64,000 nt of DNA from Neoceratodus forsteri. Its lineage: Eukaryota > Chordata > Ceratodontiformes > Ceratodontidae. Location of the stretch: the NCBI GenBank assembly GCA_016271365.2, contig CM057456.1:1399309001-1399373000 (forward strand), read 5' to 3'. A program made the translations under genes and the position numbers. Below, in pieces: positions 1-10,969 of this stretch (position 1 is the stretch's first letter; each line of letters begins with the position of its first letter). The notes under the pieces are model-generated. The model saw only the letters and a list, made by a program, of their open reading frames with translations, was not told the origin of the DNA and ran no database searches.

Positions 1-839
1 GCCCAAAATACTTGAGAAATACTCTAACAGATGAAAGAGACAGAGGAACTTGTGCACAGAAGCAGATTACAAATTAGGCAAATGACTTCCGTTTAAAAAA
101 GGAAATTGAATTTAAAAAAAATAATGTTCTGCAGAAAATTAAAGAAACTTCTGTGTGGGAACTATGCCAACTAAAATCAGAACTTCAGAATTTCAGAAAG
201 GTTTGCACAAGACTTATGGTTATAAACAGAAGTACCTAAAATGTTGAGAAATAAACCTGAAAGGCTAAAAATGATGCGACTGTTCATAATAAAATGCATA
301 AAGTGAGCACGATAATAAAGCATTTTTTAAAAAAAGAAAAAGGTCTACCCCATATTATTCCTGAGTAGTCCATACAGGGTTATTTTCTTTTCTCCTTCCA
401 GCAACCTTGATACTTCCCCAATTCTAGCACTTTAATGACAAACTGTCTCGCTCTCACTAATGAGCCGTTCACGCTTCATTGTTTCCCCTTGACTCACAGT
501 AAAGCTTCTTCAGAAAAACAAATAAAACTGTTGCTTTTGTAAAGAAAGTGGGAAAGTGGACAACAGGTGGAATTTCCAGTAAATAGGTCAAAGATCAGGA
601 CTGCCTTGGATATTTCCAACTAATTGGCATTTCCCAAAGGAAATGTGAAAAGATAGGGTGTGGTTTAAACTAGGAAGGGTCCCATTTACAGATCATCGTA
701 CCTGTTTTGAAAGAGCAGCCCGAGCAATTGAGCAATCAACAATACCAGTGATCTACAAATAGTCAAGTTTTCTATAAAAACTTGCTTCCAAGTACACTTT
801 CCAAATAGTGCTCAAACATGCCACTCTGGAAACTTTATT
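1..839. other. unassigned AT-rich DNA, no gene seen
   Basis: No open reading frame with recognisable protein similarity and no repeat family I can name. The stretch is AT-rich with several A runs. It ends where the truncated L2-type tail begins. Confidence 0.5.
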
Positions 840-1024
840 ATGCTGTGCAGCCTGTCAAGTCTGCAATGACTTTATGTTCAAGCAACTATGTAAAACTATG
901 TTACTCTGTATGACTGTATTCTGTACGTATGTTGACTCTGTATGTCCTCTCTGTGACGAGGTACCTTTGTAAATGAGCCTCTGACTCAAAGTTTGTAAAC
1001 CCGATTATATAAATAAATAAAACA
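840..1024 (+). mobile_element. 5'-truncated L2-type LINE tail
   Basis: Only the 3' untranslated end of an L2-type LINE is present. It is recognised by the block 'gtacctttgtaaatgagcct' near 960 and a terminal 'aaataaataaa' run. The same block, slightly changed, ends the L2-D copy near 28600 and the fragment at 17334-17605. The hairpin core GAG-loop-CTC is retained. No coding sequence remains, as is usual for 5'-truncated LINE insertions. The left edge is approximate. Confidence 0.65.
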
Positions 1025-1599
1025 ATGCAGAGCCAGATGCTACAGGGTTGGAATAAGGATGTGGCGTTGTCCCTTATTCCCCATACTCTGACAGGGAGAA
1101 AGTAAAATCAAGCTCAATTTCATGAAATAAACATCTTTTTGTACTTTTGAACAAAAACTAGTTTTACCAAGACTAGACCCATTTAGTGTTCAAAAGTGCA
1201 AAAAGTTGTTAGTAGCAGTAGAGGTTATTTAATGTTTTGCTATTCCCCAGAGGCTCAGGGCACCTAACAATCTTAGAACAGCAATAACCCACTCCAGGGT
1301 GTGTGGTTATTAGGGATTAATCAACACCCCAGGCATGAGGCTGCAGCAGCACCAGGTGTTGATTAATCTGTCATACCTTACACTCTGGAGTGGGGTTATA
1401 AGCGATGCCATGGGCTACTGTTTAAACAACAAAAGAAAAAAAAAAACATCAAGAAGGTGTTTTTTTGCTGTTTAAACAGCAAGAAAGCTGCTGTATCCTA
1501 CTGCCTTGCAAAATAGTCCCTAACAAGTAATGCATACTACAGTGCTTTTATGCACATAGAAATGTCACAGATACGTTACTGAGATGATCTGAGACATTT
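1025..1599. other. unassigned DNA around a small palindrome
   Basis: No gene seen. The stretch contains the palindromic element at 1283-1399, an A-rich run near 1432-1447 and two short TTTAAA-centred palindromes near 1415 and 1470. Confidence 0.4.
1283..1399. repeat. small nested palindrome, MITE-like
   Basis: An outer arm 'aataacccactccagggtgt' at 1283-1302 is nearly the reverse complement of 1380-1399. Inside it, 1315-1328 and 1355-1368 form a perfect 14-bp inverted repeat (gattaatcaacacc). The nested arms leave only a short GC-rich core. No coding capacity. It resembles a tiny non-autonomous DNA transposon (MITE), but I see no clear target duplication. The motif 'attaatc' recurs in hairpins near 63000. 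Confidence 0.5.
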
Positions 1600-1937
1600 C
1601 TTGTGCATAACATTGTATTCTGCCTTGCCCAGCACCATTACTGTAGCCCCTCCCCACCCCCAAACACACACACAACTTTGCAGATGTCACAATCTGGCAA
1701 GTTCAGACTACACTCTGACGGGGAAACTGTAACTTTCTGTCTCTCTCTTTTTACACCACAGAACTCAGACAAAGGACACTGGGTGGGGGGTGGAGAGATA
1801 CACACACTTCAGTCTCCCGTCTTCCTCAGTTGGCACGCTGTCTGTTCTGCTGCGTAAGTGCCACATCCCCAGCTTAATGACTGTCGATCTCCACAGACAA
1901 ATGGCACGGTGCAAAATTTCAGGAACTGGCACTACAC

Positions 1938-2384
1938 ATGAGCGGCAACAACTACAGTGTGAGACACAATGGATCAGCAATGACAACATTACAGGATTCA
2001 ACAGTGTACACAGATATGTTGGAGTTAGGCATGGTGTGCTACATAGAAGGTACTGTGACACACGCTGTGTTGTGCTCTGGAGACATTGAACATAACCCTG
2101 GCTCACCTGAAGTCCTTACTTCTCCATCGGACTTAGCAAAGCTAAAAGGAATGCGCTTTATGCACGTGAATGTATGCAGCCTGCTAAATAAGTTTACCCT
2201 GATCCAGGCCTGGATCAATCATACCGTACCAGATGTTCTAGTGGTCTCCAAATCCTGGCTCCGACCTGCTACTCCTGACAGGGAAATTAATATCCCAGAC
2301 TATTCATTATTTAGAGCCAACAGGCACATTGGGGTGGAGGAGTGGCTATCTACGTCAAGGACAAATACTCGGCTTCATGCTTAG
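1938..2384 (+). pseudogene. L2-A leader, 2A-like motif and endonuclease start
   Basis: A 148-codon frame. Residues about 1-47 are a leader of unknown role. Residues 48-57 (2079-2108) read GDIEHNPGSP, which closely matches the virus-type 2A consensus D-V/I-E-x-N-P-G-P, where the ribosome skips a peptide bond after NPG. The final proline is serine here, which should weaken or abolish skipping, though a proline follows one residue later. From about residue 70 the sequence 'MHVNVCSLLNK' matches the first APE endonuclease block (N-x-R-S-L). 'VVSKSWL' sits where the catalytic E of 'SETWL' belongs, so the glutamate is lost. The frame then breaks. 2A leaders are known in some L2 and CR1-type LINEs. 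Confidence 0.72.
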
Positions 2385-2394
2385 ACTAGTTATC

Positions 2395-2790
2395 CATTGG
2401 GAATCAATTCGAATGCCTATCACTAAAGATTGAGATATCTTCCTCCACCACGCTTTGTGTCATAGGTTGCTATAGACCTCCGCCTGCTGGCTCTCAAATC
2501 CCCACCCACCTAACTTCTCTTATGGGACACGGCTCCCTTGAAACAGTTATCCTCGGGGACCTTAACTTTAATTGGATGTCCAAGGCTGCTGCACCACTTA
2601 AGGAGTTCTGCGATGCCCATGGGCTGACGCAACTCACTGGTTAGCCTACGCGCCCTAATAAGCAAAACCTTGCTAATAGTACATTGCTTGATGTCATCCT
2701 GGTAAGCAAACCGCATTTGTTCTCCCATGCCGGTACCTTCTTCTCTGATGTTAGTGACCACTGCATTATTGCTGGCGTAAAATGAGTACA
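2395..2790 (+). pseudogene. L2-A endonuclease, C-terminal half
   Basis: In a shifted frame the sequence continues as the APE-type endonuclease that nicks target DNA. It has 'GCYRPP', then 'VILGDLNF' (the GDFN-type metal/DNA-contact block), then 'LLDVILVS', and finally 'SDVSDHC', which contains the catalytic S-D-H triad near 2745-2765. A stop follows 'LTQLTG' near 2643 and another comes soon after the SDH block. The endonuclease is recognisable but broken into at least two frames. Confidence 0.65.
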
Positions 2791-2805
2791 GAATCCTTTA
2801 TCCTC

Positions 2806-3712
2806 ATCAAGATTCTCCTTTAAGAGGTCCAGACATAACTTTGATCAGTCTGCTTACCTTGATGAGTTAAAATATTCCTTGTGCTGGCAGGACTTTTATC
2901 TAGCTAATTCAGTTAACTTGGCATTTGATATATTTTCTGACATTGTGTCTGGGGCCTTAAACAAATATGCCCCTACTGTAAAAGTCAGGGTTAAGAGCAG
3001 AGCCTGCCACTGGTTCTCTTCAGAACTGAAAACAGCATTGTTGGGCAGGGACAAGTTCTGGAAAAAAAGCACCAAAAACTAAGGAACCTATGAACTGGTG
3101 TCACTTTAGGAGAGCTCGGAATACATGCACTAAGATGATAAGAGAAGCCAAGGCCTCCTTTTACTGCTCGGAATTGGACTCTGCCACCAGGAGCTCATCT
3201 AAATTCTGGAAATCTATTAAAGGCATGGGCCATACACCAGGAAATTCTCTGCCTGCAAAGATCACCTCTGGCAGTGCCACCATCTGTAACAAAACAGAGA
3301 TCCTGGATGCATTTAACAACCATTTTGCCAATGCCGGGCTAGAATTTGACAACTCCCCTGCATGCTCCTTACATTCCCAGACTGGTGTACAAAATACTGA
3401 ACCTATTATTACCAACTTAGTCTTTTCCCTCCAGCCAGCTTTGCTGAAAGAGGTTGAAGAACTCATATTACAGTTGGATATCATAAAAGTGCTGGTGCTG
3501 ACTCCCTGGACCATTACTTTCTAAAGGTCGCCTACCATGTTTTAGTTGAGCCAATCACCCATCTATTCAATCTTTCACTGTCTCAGGGAATTCTCCCACC
3601 CTATGGAAAAAAGCCAATGTCATTCCCCTGTTTAAATCAGGGGACCCCCCGTGATCTTAACAATTACAGGACAATTTCTCTACTCCCTGTTCTGTCCAAA
3701 GTGCTGGAAAAA
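2806..3712 (+). pseudogene. L2-A linker and start of reverse transcriptase
   Basis: Two frames (2879-3082 and 3090-3524) carry the region between endonuclease and RT. It is typical of L2: 'LNKYAP', 'FRRARNTCTKMIREAK', 'FWKSIK', 'LDAFNNHFA'. The RT entry 'DIIKVLVLTPWTITF' is a damaged form of the 'KSAGPDxLxP' block seen intact in L2-B (KSAGADSLDP). 'HLFNLSLSQGILPP' and 'NNYRTISLLPVLSKVLEK' follow in shifted frames. The RT is cut at about 3700 by CR1-A and resumes after 6162. Confidence 0.65.
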
Positions 3713-3713
3713 A

Positions 3714-4363
3714 CTGAATACACAAAAGAGTTAGAGCAAATAACTGATATTACAGAAAAAAATGATGTGATAATTATGGGTAACTTTAATATGCCAGGAA
3801 TAAATTGGGAAATATTCTCTGGCGTAACTTCACAGGAAAAATTAACAACAAATTTATGTATCGACCATGGCCTAGAACAATTAGTAAAAGTCCCTACCAG
3901 AGGTACTAATATACTCGATCTTATTATTACTAATTTAGGAAGTTTAGTTTCAGATATTGACATCTCTGCACCAATTGGGAACAGTGATCATAGTTCACTT
4001 TTATTAAATATAAGTATTACTAAAAGTAAATCACCATCTGGAACATTACATAAAAATTATAACAGAGCTAATTTTAAACAAATAAACCTCTCATTAAATC
4101 AAACTGATTGTATAAATAAGTTTCAGGATAAATCTACAACTCAATCATGGAAGATATTTAAGCAAATTATAATTAAGTTAGAACAGACATATGTTCCCTT
4201 AAAAGTTAAATACAATAAAAAGGGTAAAATACCCATTTGGTTTACTAAAGTTATATATAGACAAATAAAATTTAAAGAACGTCTGTTCAAGAAACTAAAA
4301 ACGAATGGTACCTTAGGTATTAAGGTTAGATATAAAAATGCAGTATCTTATTTAAAAAAATGA
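3714..4363 (+). pseudogene. CR1-A endonuclease C-terminus and linker
   Basis: After about 30 codons of host L2 sequence, the open frame continues as a CR1-type endonuclease: 'VIIMGNFNMPGINW', 'LEQLVKVPTRGTNILDLIITN', then 'IGNSDHSSLLLNI' with the catalytic S-D-H. The N-terminal 70 or so residues, including the catalytic glutamate, are missing because the copy is 5'-truncated. A lysine-rich linker follows and ends with a TGA near 4363. The next frame starts by overlapping it. Fragment of a LINE ORF2, not functional. Confidence 0.7.
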
Positions 4364-6114
4364 ATCAAACAAGCAAAACTAAACTTGAATTCACTCTGGC
4401 TCATTCCAAGTCAAATAAAAAATCACTTTATTCATACATAAATAGTAGAAAAGGTGAATCTAGAACAATCGGACCAATAACGCTTGATGGAAAATTTGTA
4501 AAAAATGACCAAAAAATTGCTAATAAATTTAATGAATATTTTTGCTCTGTCTTTTATAATAAAGATACTTATTACCCAAGGTGTAATTCATACCCATCTT
4601 ATCCAGCAATAAATGGGCAGGAAGAAAGAAATGTTACATCTCTTCTTAAAATATCTACTAGTTCGGGACCTGACAATATCAACGCAAGGTTTCTAATGGA
4701 AACGATTGATTCAGTTATTGCTCCATTAACTTTAATATTTAAATAAATCATTAACAGAAGGCAGCATTCCCAATGATTAGCGTTCGGCAATAGTGGTTCC
4801 AATTCTAAAAAAGGGAAATAAAACAAATGTACAAAACTATAGACCAATAAGTCTTACATCACTAATAGGTAAGGCTACGGAAAGAATAGTTAAATCACAC
4901 ACTGATTCAGAAATTAACTTGCTAGGGGTTCAGGATTCTACTCAGCATGGTTTTAAATTAGGATAATCTTGTACGACTAATTTGATTTCTTTTTATAACA
5001 ATATTAGTAGGTACCTAGATAACCATATTCCTTCAGATGTTGTACTTTTGGACTACAGTAAAGCTTTTGATAAAGTACCCCATTCATTACTTATTGAGAA
5101 AATGCATAAGTTTGGTTTTTCAGGATACATATTAAACTGGGTATCTCAATGGTTATATGATAGATCACAGGTAGTTAAGGTAAACAATTTTTTGGCAGAA
5201 CCACGCAAGGTAACTAGTGGTACTCCTCACGGCTCCGTTCTTGGACCAACGTTGTTTAACATATTTATTAGTGATTTGACTATATCTTCCAGTAATTTTA
5301 TTTCTAAGTTTGCAGATGACACCAAATTGGGAGGTAGAGTAGACAACTCTAAATGGTAACATTCTCCAAAATGATTTAAAGATTATAGAATTATGGGCAA
5401 AAACTAACCTCATGGATTTTAATATGGGTAAGTGTGTGGTCCTACATTTTGGGAGTAGAAAGCCCAACATTACCTATTGGCTAAATAATAAACCACTTAA
5501 ACACTCTGAGTGTGAAAGAGATCTGGGGATCCTAGTAAATACTAAATGATCTGCTGATTCACATTGTAACAGAGTGGCAAATACTGCTAATGTCCTGTTG
5601 AAACAAATAAACAAAACCTTTGTTAATAAATCGGAACAGTGTTTGGTCACCTTGTACAGATCATATGTTAGACCGTATTTGGATTATGGTTCTCCATACT
5701 GGAATCCATATCTCAAAAAAGACATTCATAGAATGGAACAGGTTCAGAGAAGATTGACTAGGATGATACCTAGATTAAACAAGACCCTTATAATATACAT
5801 TTGTCAAAACAGGACTACATTCTCTCCAACAAAGAAGACTAAGAGGAGATCTATTATTCTTATTCAAGATATTAAAATGTCCTACACAAATGAAACAACG
5901 TGGGTTGTCATATGCTAAAAAATGTATAGTTGGTAGATTGCATAATAAACAACTAAGTGTTGAACGGGTTAACACAAATAAGAGAGATAATTTTTTCAGT
6001 GTTAGGGCACCACAGAAATGGAATTTACTTCCTGAATATATAGTTAATTCAAAAACTATTGAATCTTTTAAAATTAAGTTAGATAGCTGGTTAACAAAAT
6101 ATGAAGGAAATTGA
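4360..6114 (+). pseudogene. CR1-A reverse transcriptase and C-terminal region
   Basis: Frames 4360-4746, 4982-5359, 5574-5760 and 5890-6114 together cover a CR1-type RT. Blocks in order: 'SSGPDNINARFL' (finger), 'NYRPISLTSLIGK', 'LDYSKAFDKVPHSLL' (first catalytic aspartate), 'VTSGTPHGSVLGPTLFNIF' (Q of PQGS replaced by H), 'KFADDTKLGG' (catalytic Y/F-ADD), and the late block 'LYRSYVRPYLDYGSPYWNPY'. The C-terminal piece 'FFSVRAPQKWNLLPEYIV' matches the usual end of CR1/L2 polyproteins. At least four frame breaks make it a pseudogene. Confidence 0.75.
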
Positions 6115-6161
6115 CCCACTAATGAGGAGGACAATCTCGATGGGCCGTGATGGCCTTCTTT

Positions 6162-7469
6162 TGTCCAAACTGTCCAGTATATCCAGTAAACAGTTGAGAA
6201 CCTATGCAGAGACTATGTACCTGCTAAACCCAATGCAATCTGGCTTCAGAGCAGAGCATAATACCATTACGGCCCTAGCCAAAGCTACCAACGACTGGCA
6301 GCGAGACCTGGAGAATAGGAACTCCATCTGTGCAGTGTTCTTAGACCTAAGCACGGCCTTCGACACTGTCGACCATGGTCTGCTCCTCTCCTCCCTGAGA
6401 TCGACAGGTCTGGACCCACTATCCTTACATTGCTTTGCTGACTACCTCTCTGGCCGGTGGCAGCAAGTTAAGGCAGAAGGTGAACTTTCTCCCCTCAAAC
6501 CCCTGCAAAGAGGGGTGCCCCAGGGATCAATCCTTGGGCCCTACTGTTCATTATTTACATAAACAACATCGGCATCAACATAACTAAGGCCAATATCCAT
6601 CTGTTTGCTGATGACATGGTACTCTAAGTCACCAGTCTCTGGAAGCTGCCTGTGGAGATCTACAAACAGAATTCAATCTACTTCAAAAACAACTACTAAA
6701 TAAAAAGCTCTTACTAAATGCAAAAAAAGACTAAGGCTATGCTGTTTTCTCCACTTCTCCATGTAGCAAACCCGTTCAGTGCTGGCTCTATTCCACAGAT
6801 CACCACAATTCTGGGAGAAAAGCTAGAATCTGACAATAATTTCAAGTATTTGGGAGTGTGGCTTGACCACACAAACTTTCCTATACAGACCCTATTGAGG
6901 ATTTGTTAAAAAAACTGATGCAGAGGTTTGGACTTTTTTTCAGGATTAACAACTTCCTTACTAGAGATGCCAAGCAGCTGCTAGTACAAACAACTTTTCT
7001 ATCCTTGGTTGACTATGTTGACTTCCTTTATAGTCACTGTCCCATTTCTTATCTTGTTAAATTGGATACGTTGTATAACAGGGCCCTGAGATTCATTACC
7101 AGTCTACCTTTTTCCACTCATCGTTGTGTCCTTTACGCTGCTGTGGGATGGCCATCCCTACAGTGTAGAAGAAACAGAAATGCTGTATTTTAGATGTACA
7201 GGGCTATTATCAAAAAACTTCCCAGATACATTTCCAATTGTCTTCCGCTTTGTGAATTAGGAAATTATGCCCTGAGAAGTTACTCATTTATTTCCTTAAT
7301 GGTACCTAAGCTTAAAACACACCTCGGAAGAATGGCTATAAGTTATGTGCCGCCATCTCTAAGGAATAATATACAAAAAACACTAAAGCTGAGTACTTTG
7401 GTCAGTCTAGCCTCCTTTAAGTCACTATATGCCCATTCGGTCAAGGAACGTTGTGACTCTTTCCATTGA
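6162..7469 (+). pseudogene. L2-A reverse transcriptase, resumed after CR1-A
   Basis: The L2 RT picks up again with 'NPMQSGFRAEHNTITAL', 'FLDLSTAFDTVDHGLLL' (first catalytic aspartate), 'RGVPQGSILGP', then after a frameshift 'HLFADDMVL' near 6600 (catalytic ADD). 'KYLGVWLDHT', 'RFGLFFRINNFLTRDAKQLL' and 'YNRALRFITSLPFSTH' follow. The last frame (7194-7469) has 'YVPPSLRNNIQKTLKLSTLVSLASFKSLY', the C-terminal end. Several stops and shifts. Every block aligns with the L2-B copy at 47640-48900, which supports calling the two halves one element. Confidence 0.75.
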
Positions 7470-8000
7470 TCCTAGAGATCCTAGACCTGCCCTGCATCTG
7501 TTGCTCATTTTGTTGGTTATCTGTCTTCCTTGTTATGCCTAGCTTAGTGGCTTCTCTTCCACACTTCTACTCTTATCTCACACTACTACTTGAATTTTAC
7601 CATTCTGTCATCTTCTTGTGCTCTCCTTCCCCCTAACCGTGTCCCCTCTGCGGCTCTTATCTCTCCCCTTGGTACCTTCAATCACTCTGCCTGTATTTCC
7701 CTTCCCCCCTACTACTCTGCTTCACTGACTGAATATTCAGTATACCATTACTGTGTAGACACATTTCTACATTTGAAAGTATCGAATCATTGCTTTCCAT
7801 CTGTTATTCATTTGCGTCACCGCTTAACCATTGTGTCTCTGTTACTTATTTTTTATTAGTGTATTATTTGGATGTTGTGTAGTAACATTTTTATAAATTG
7901 TACATCCTCTGTTCCTGTGCTAACCAGGTCCATCTTGTAAATGAGCCATGCTCAATGGTGATCGCCTGGATAATTAAAGATTTTGATTGACTGATTGATA
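7470..8000 (+). other. L2-A 3' UTR, hairpin and simple tail
   Basis: A pyrimidine-rich 3' UTR leads to a hairpin: gagc-cat-gctc at 7943-7953, with outer pairing of 'ccatcttg' to 'caatgg' and 'ccagg' to 'cctgg'. It ends with 'gattgactgattgat' near 7985-7998. The same layout, with changed but still pairing bases, ends L2-B at 49540-49603. This is probably the structure the element's own RT binds to start copying. Confidence 0.65.
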
Positions 8001-8948
8001 AGACAGAGCAGTGGGACACAGCAGCAGCAAGGCTCTCCCTTTATGAAGACCACTACAGTGGCAGTCGCCGATACAACTGTTCCTGTGTCAACTCATGCTG
8101 GTCCTGGTCTGTGTATGTCTCTCTCTACCCTTGACCAATCTCTGCTCACTATGCACAGTGCAGATACAAATAAACTGCCAGTGGCACACACACACACACA
8201 CGACACAGGGGCCAGTTGTCTGACACAGCCCACAGAACACCTCTCTCTCGCACCTTCATTGTGCTACAGCGGGAGCTACTCACTGTATCTGTTGCTCAGA
8301 TGTCTCTCTCACCAACACTGGAGAGGATCTTTGGCACAACTGACTAATAACACACAGAAAATCCATCTTCTATAATGCCACCACAGGACAGACAGACTCG
8401 GGGAGAGGGAGCAGTGACTGTATCTCTCTCTCTCTCTCTCCATCTGTCTGTCATGTCTCTATGTGTGAAGCAGCATTTATGGCAAAAGTCGGGGACAACA
8501 GACTTTCGAGATATCACCACTGTCACGAACACCCACAGAGAGACCTGCTAGAGGAGACAGAGAGGTTAGCCACGGGAAGGTGGAGTTCTGGTGGGTGGGA
8601 ATCACAAGCCGCAGCACTCCAACTCTCTGTCTCGGGGCGGCATATCAGGTGCCTGTCACTATCGGGACTGTGATTCTCAATTACTGTGTCCTTCACACAC
8701 TTTCTACAGAAAAAATGGCACAAAGTTATCCACAGCGGCGAGTGGGGATCTCTCGCTGCCCCACAATTACAAATGGCTGCTGTTCACTTTTGAGAAGTGA
8801 GCAACATAACAAGAGCCGCTCTGCCCACTGATACTACTGGCAGCAACTGTGCATATACTGGAGTTTAATCAACGGCTACGCAGAGGGACACAACCAATGG
8901 GAGCAGACACTTCTACTAACCGATGTTATAAATTGGCATTAATAGAAA
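8001..8948. other. unassigned DNA with microsatellites
   Basis: No gene recognised. Contains a CA repeat near 8189-8204 and a TC repeat near 8424-8441. Short frames exist on both strands but have no recognisable domains. It could be host DNA into which L2-A and DIRS-A inserted, or the remains of an unrecognised repeat. Confidence 0.4.
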
Positions 8949-9144
8949 GAAAAAATTACTCACCATAGTAATGTTCCTTCTAATGGAGTCTTGTTGTATT
9001 CTGACATAATGCAGTTAGCCCCAGCACTTGAACTGCCCCAGAGAGGAAAGAGTTAACTCTATGCAGAAGCATAGAACATGGAACTCAAGCTCGGTTTTCA
9101 AACCTCTGTCTGTGGTACTTCCCAGTGTAACCATCAGATTCTTA
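8949..9144. repeat. DIRS-A left terminus and inverted repeat
   Basis: From about 8986 to 9144 the sequence is the imperfect reverse complement of 14319-14489 (for example 'cagcacttgaactgcccc' here against 'ggggcagttcaagtgctg' there). The outermost 37 bp, with 'ttactcaccatagtaat', occur only at this end and in the internal complementary region. On the minus strand this end contains GGTGAGTAA, a good 5' splice-site match. Confidence 0.85.
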
Positions 9145-9415
9145 CAAGCAACTAACTGAGTATTGGAAATTGTTCAAAATATGTAAGCCAAACGGCAACA
9201 ATTTGGGTCCAAAAGTCTCAAGCTGAGAACCCAAGAAGAAAGGTAGTTACAATATTAAATATATAACACAAGAAAAGAACCCATAAAACAACTACCCCAC
9301 CCTAAAGAGGGGAAGGTACAAGGTGCACCCCTGAGGTGCAACACTGTACCTGCCAGCTCACTTCCCAAAAACTAGGTTCCGAGAGGGGAGGCGGGGGGAG
9401 TTCAGAATACAGGAA

Positions 9416-9505
9416 GACTCCATTAGAAGAAACAACATTACTATGGTGAGTATTTTTTTCTTCAAACAACATGAAGTCTTGCTGTATTCTGACAACATGC
9501 AGACT
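9416..9505. repeat. DIRS-A internal complementary region
   Basis: The first half ('cattactatggtgagta' context) is complementary to the left outer end, and the second half ('catgaagtcttgctgtattc') is complementary to the right outer end at about 14450-14489. The two meet near 9460. In DIRS-1 this junction templates closure of the replicating circle. The arrangement here is the same. Confidence 0.85.
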
Positions 9506-9599
9506 ACCAAGGAGTTCTGTATGGAGGAGGGAATGCAGAAACTACTTTGGGAACAGGATCTGCAGTACTGCCATGCCAAACCTAGCATCGCTCCTAGCT

Positions 9600-10600
9600 T
9601 GGATATCCAGAGAGTAATGCTTGGTGAATGTATGGACTGTTTTCTAGGTGGCTGCTTTACAGATTTCTAGCAAGGGTGTATCTCTGGCCGCAGCCAGAGT
9701 AGCAGCTGTACCCCTAGTCGAGTGAGCCCTCAGGCCTGGAGGGGGTGTTTTGCCCAATTTGTCATAGCAGAATTGTATGCAAGAGACAATCCACCTGGCA
9801 ATAGTTCTTTCAGTGGCAGGCTTACCTTTCCCACCTCACCATAAGTGAGAAACAATTGAAGACAGTCATGTCAGTGTGCCTTAGTATGCTCTATGTAGTA
9901 GCTAAGAGCCCCTTTAACATCCAAACCATGTAATCTTCTTTCTCCTGAAGATGAATGGTCAGTGAAAAACACAGGGAGATACATAGATTGGTTCAGATGA
10001 AAATCTGATACCACTTTGGGCAAGAACCTCTTACTGGTTCTTAGGACCACTTTAACCCTATGGAAGGATATGAAGTCAGGTTCAACTGACAAGGCCTGTA
10101 ATTCACTAATCCGCCTGGCAGAAGTAATAGCTACCAGGAACACAGTTTTACAGGTCAAGTACTTCAACTCAGCCGAAGCCAGAGGTTCAAAGGGTGGCTG
10201 CATAAGTTGAGCAATACAGACATTAAGATCCCAAGTCGGAGGCGGTTCTCTAAAGGGAGGGTTAATATGAACCAGACCTTTGAAAAACTTACTGAAAACA
10301 TGATGAGATGCCAGGGAAAAGCCCTTCCCTGCTGAAAACAATGCAGAAACAGCTGCTAGGTGAACCTTCAGAGTTGCAGACCTAAGGCCTAGATCACTGA
10401 GGTGAAACAGATATTCTAAGGCTGTGGAGATGTCTGCAGAATCAGGCACAATGCCTTTCTGAGAACACCAAATGCTGAACCTCTTCCATTTGGAATTATA
10501 AGTTTTCTAATAGAAGGTTTCCTAGAAACCTTCAAAATATCCAGAACTCCCTGAGAAAAATGCAGGCCTGCATGTTCTAACTCTTCAAGAGCCAGGCTTT
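9600..10600 (-). pseudogene. DIRS-A tyrosine recombinase
   Basis: A tyrosine (Y-type) recombinase that in DIRS elements integrates the circular DNA without target duplication. The longest frame (9871-10449) holds the N-terminal helix region, 'LKVHLAAVSALFS', and the box I arginine in 'ITSARRISELQALS'. After a frame break near 9870 the minus strand carries 'RAHSTRGTAATLAA' (box II H-x-x-R) near 9730 and 'KHYSLDIQ' with the likely catalytic tyrosine near 9610. The N-terminal 'SRKPSIRK' start lies in another frame near 10500. All catalytic residues are identifiable but not in one frame. Confidence 0.82.
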
Positions 10601-10969
10601 GAGGTTGAGAGACTAGAGATTGGGGTACCAGATCCTCCCCTGGGAGGAGGACAGGAAATTTTATCTCCTGGGAAGAGACAGGGGACGTGACACTGTCAAG
10701 GACAGCAGCAGAGGATACCAAGGCTGTCTGGCCCAATCTGGAGCCACTAGAATCACTGTGCAGGGTTGAGTTCTGATTCTGATCAGGACTCTGAACAGCA
10801 GAGGGAAGGGAGGGAAGGCATAGAGAAACCTGTCTTTCCAAGCCAAGATAAGAGCATCCTGGGGCACAGTCACCAGGAGTGGAGGTCTGCAACAAAACAG
10901 AGGAAGCTGATGATTGTCTGGTGCTGCAAAGAGATCTATCTCTGGAGTGCCCCACCTGGAGAAAATGAC

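Larger units (their letters stand above)
3701..6161 (+). mobile_element. AT-rich CR1-type LINE (CR1-A) inserted in L2-A
   Basis: A 2.46 kb LINE copy, 5'-truncated inside the endonuclease, in the same orientation as its host L2-A. Identification rests on 'GNFNMPGINW', 'YRPISLTSLIGK', 'LDYSKAFDKVPH', 'FADDTKLGG' and the CR1-like 3' UTR 'tgggccgtgatggccttctt' at 6141-6160. Base composition is clearly more AT-rich than the flanking L2, which helps mark the borders. The flanking 8-bp repeat 'tgtccaaa' may be its target duplication. CR1 elements usually make few or no duplications, so the repeat could be chance. Confidence 0.75.
1600..8000 (+). mobile_element. L2-type LINE (L2-A), split by a CR1
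   Basis: A near-full-length non-LTR retrotransposon of the L2 group: leader with a 2A-like motif (1938-2108), apurinic endonuclease (to about 2790), linker, reverse transcriptase, C-terminal region and a 3' UTR. It ends in a 'gattgactgattgat' simple tail near 7997. CR1-A (3701-6161) interrupts it inside the first RT block. The 8-mer 'tgtccaaa' at 3693-3700 and 6162-6169 may be the target duplication. Stops and frameshifts run through the coding region, so it is inactive. Its closest relative in the window is L2-B, which shares protein and tail sequence. The 5' limit is uncertain. Confidence 0.8.

Noticed and set aside
3693..6169. 'tgtccaaa' as a certain target duplication of CR1-A
   Set aside because: It is short and CR1 often makes none. 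Kept only as a candidate.
8461..8831. Short frames as exons
   Set aside because: They overlap each other on both strands, have no domain and lie in simple-repeat-rich DNA.
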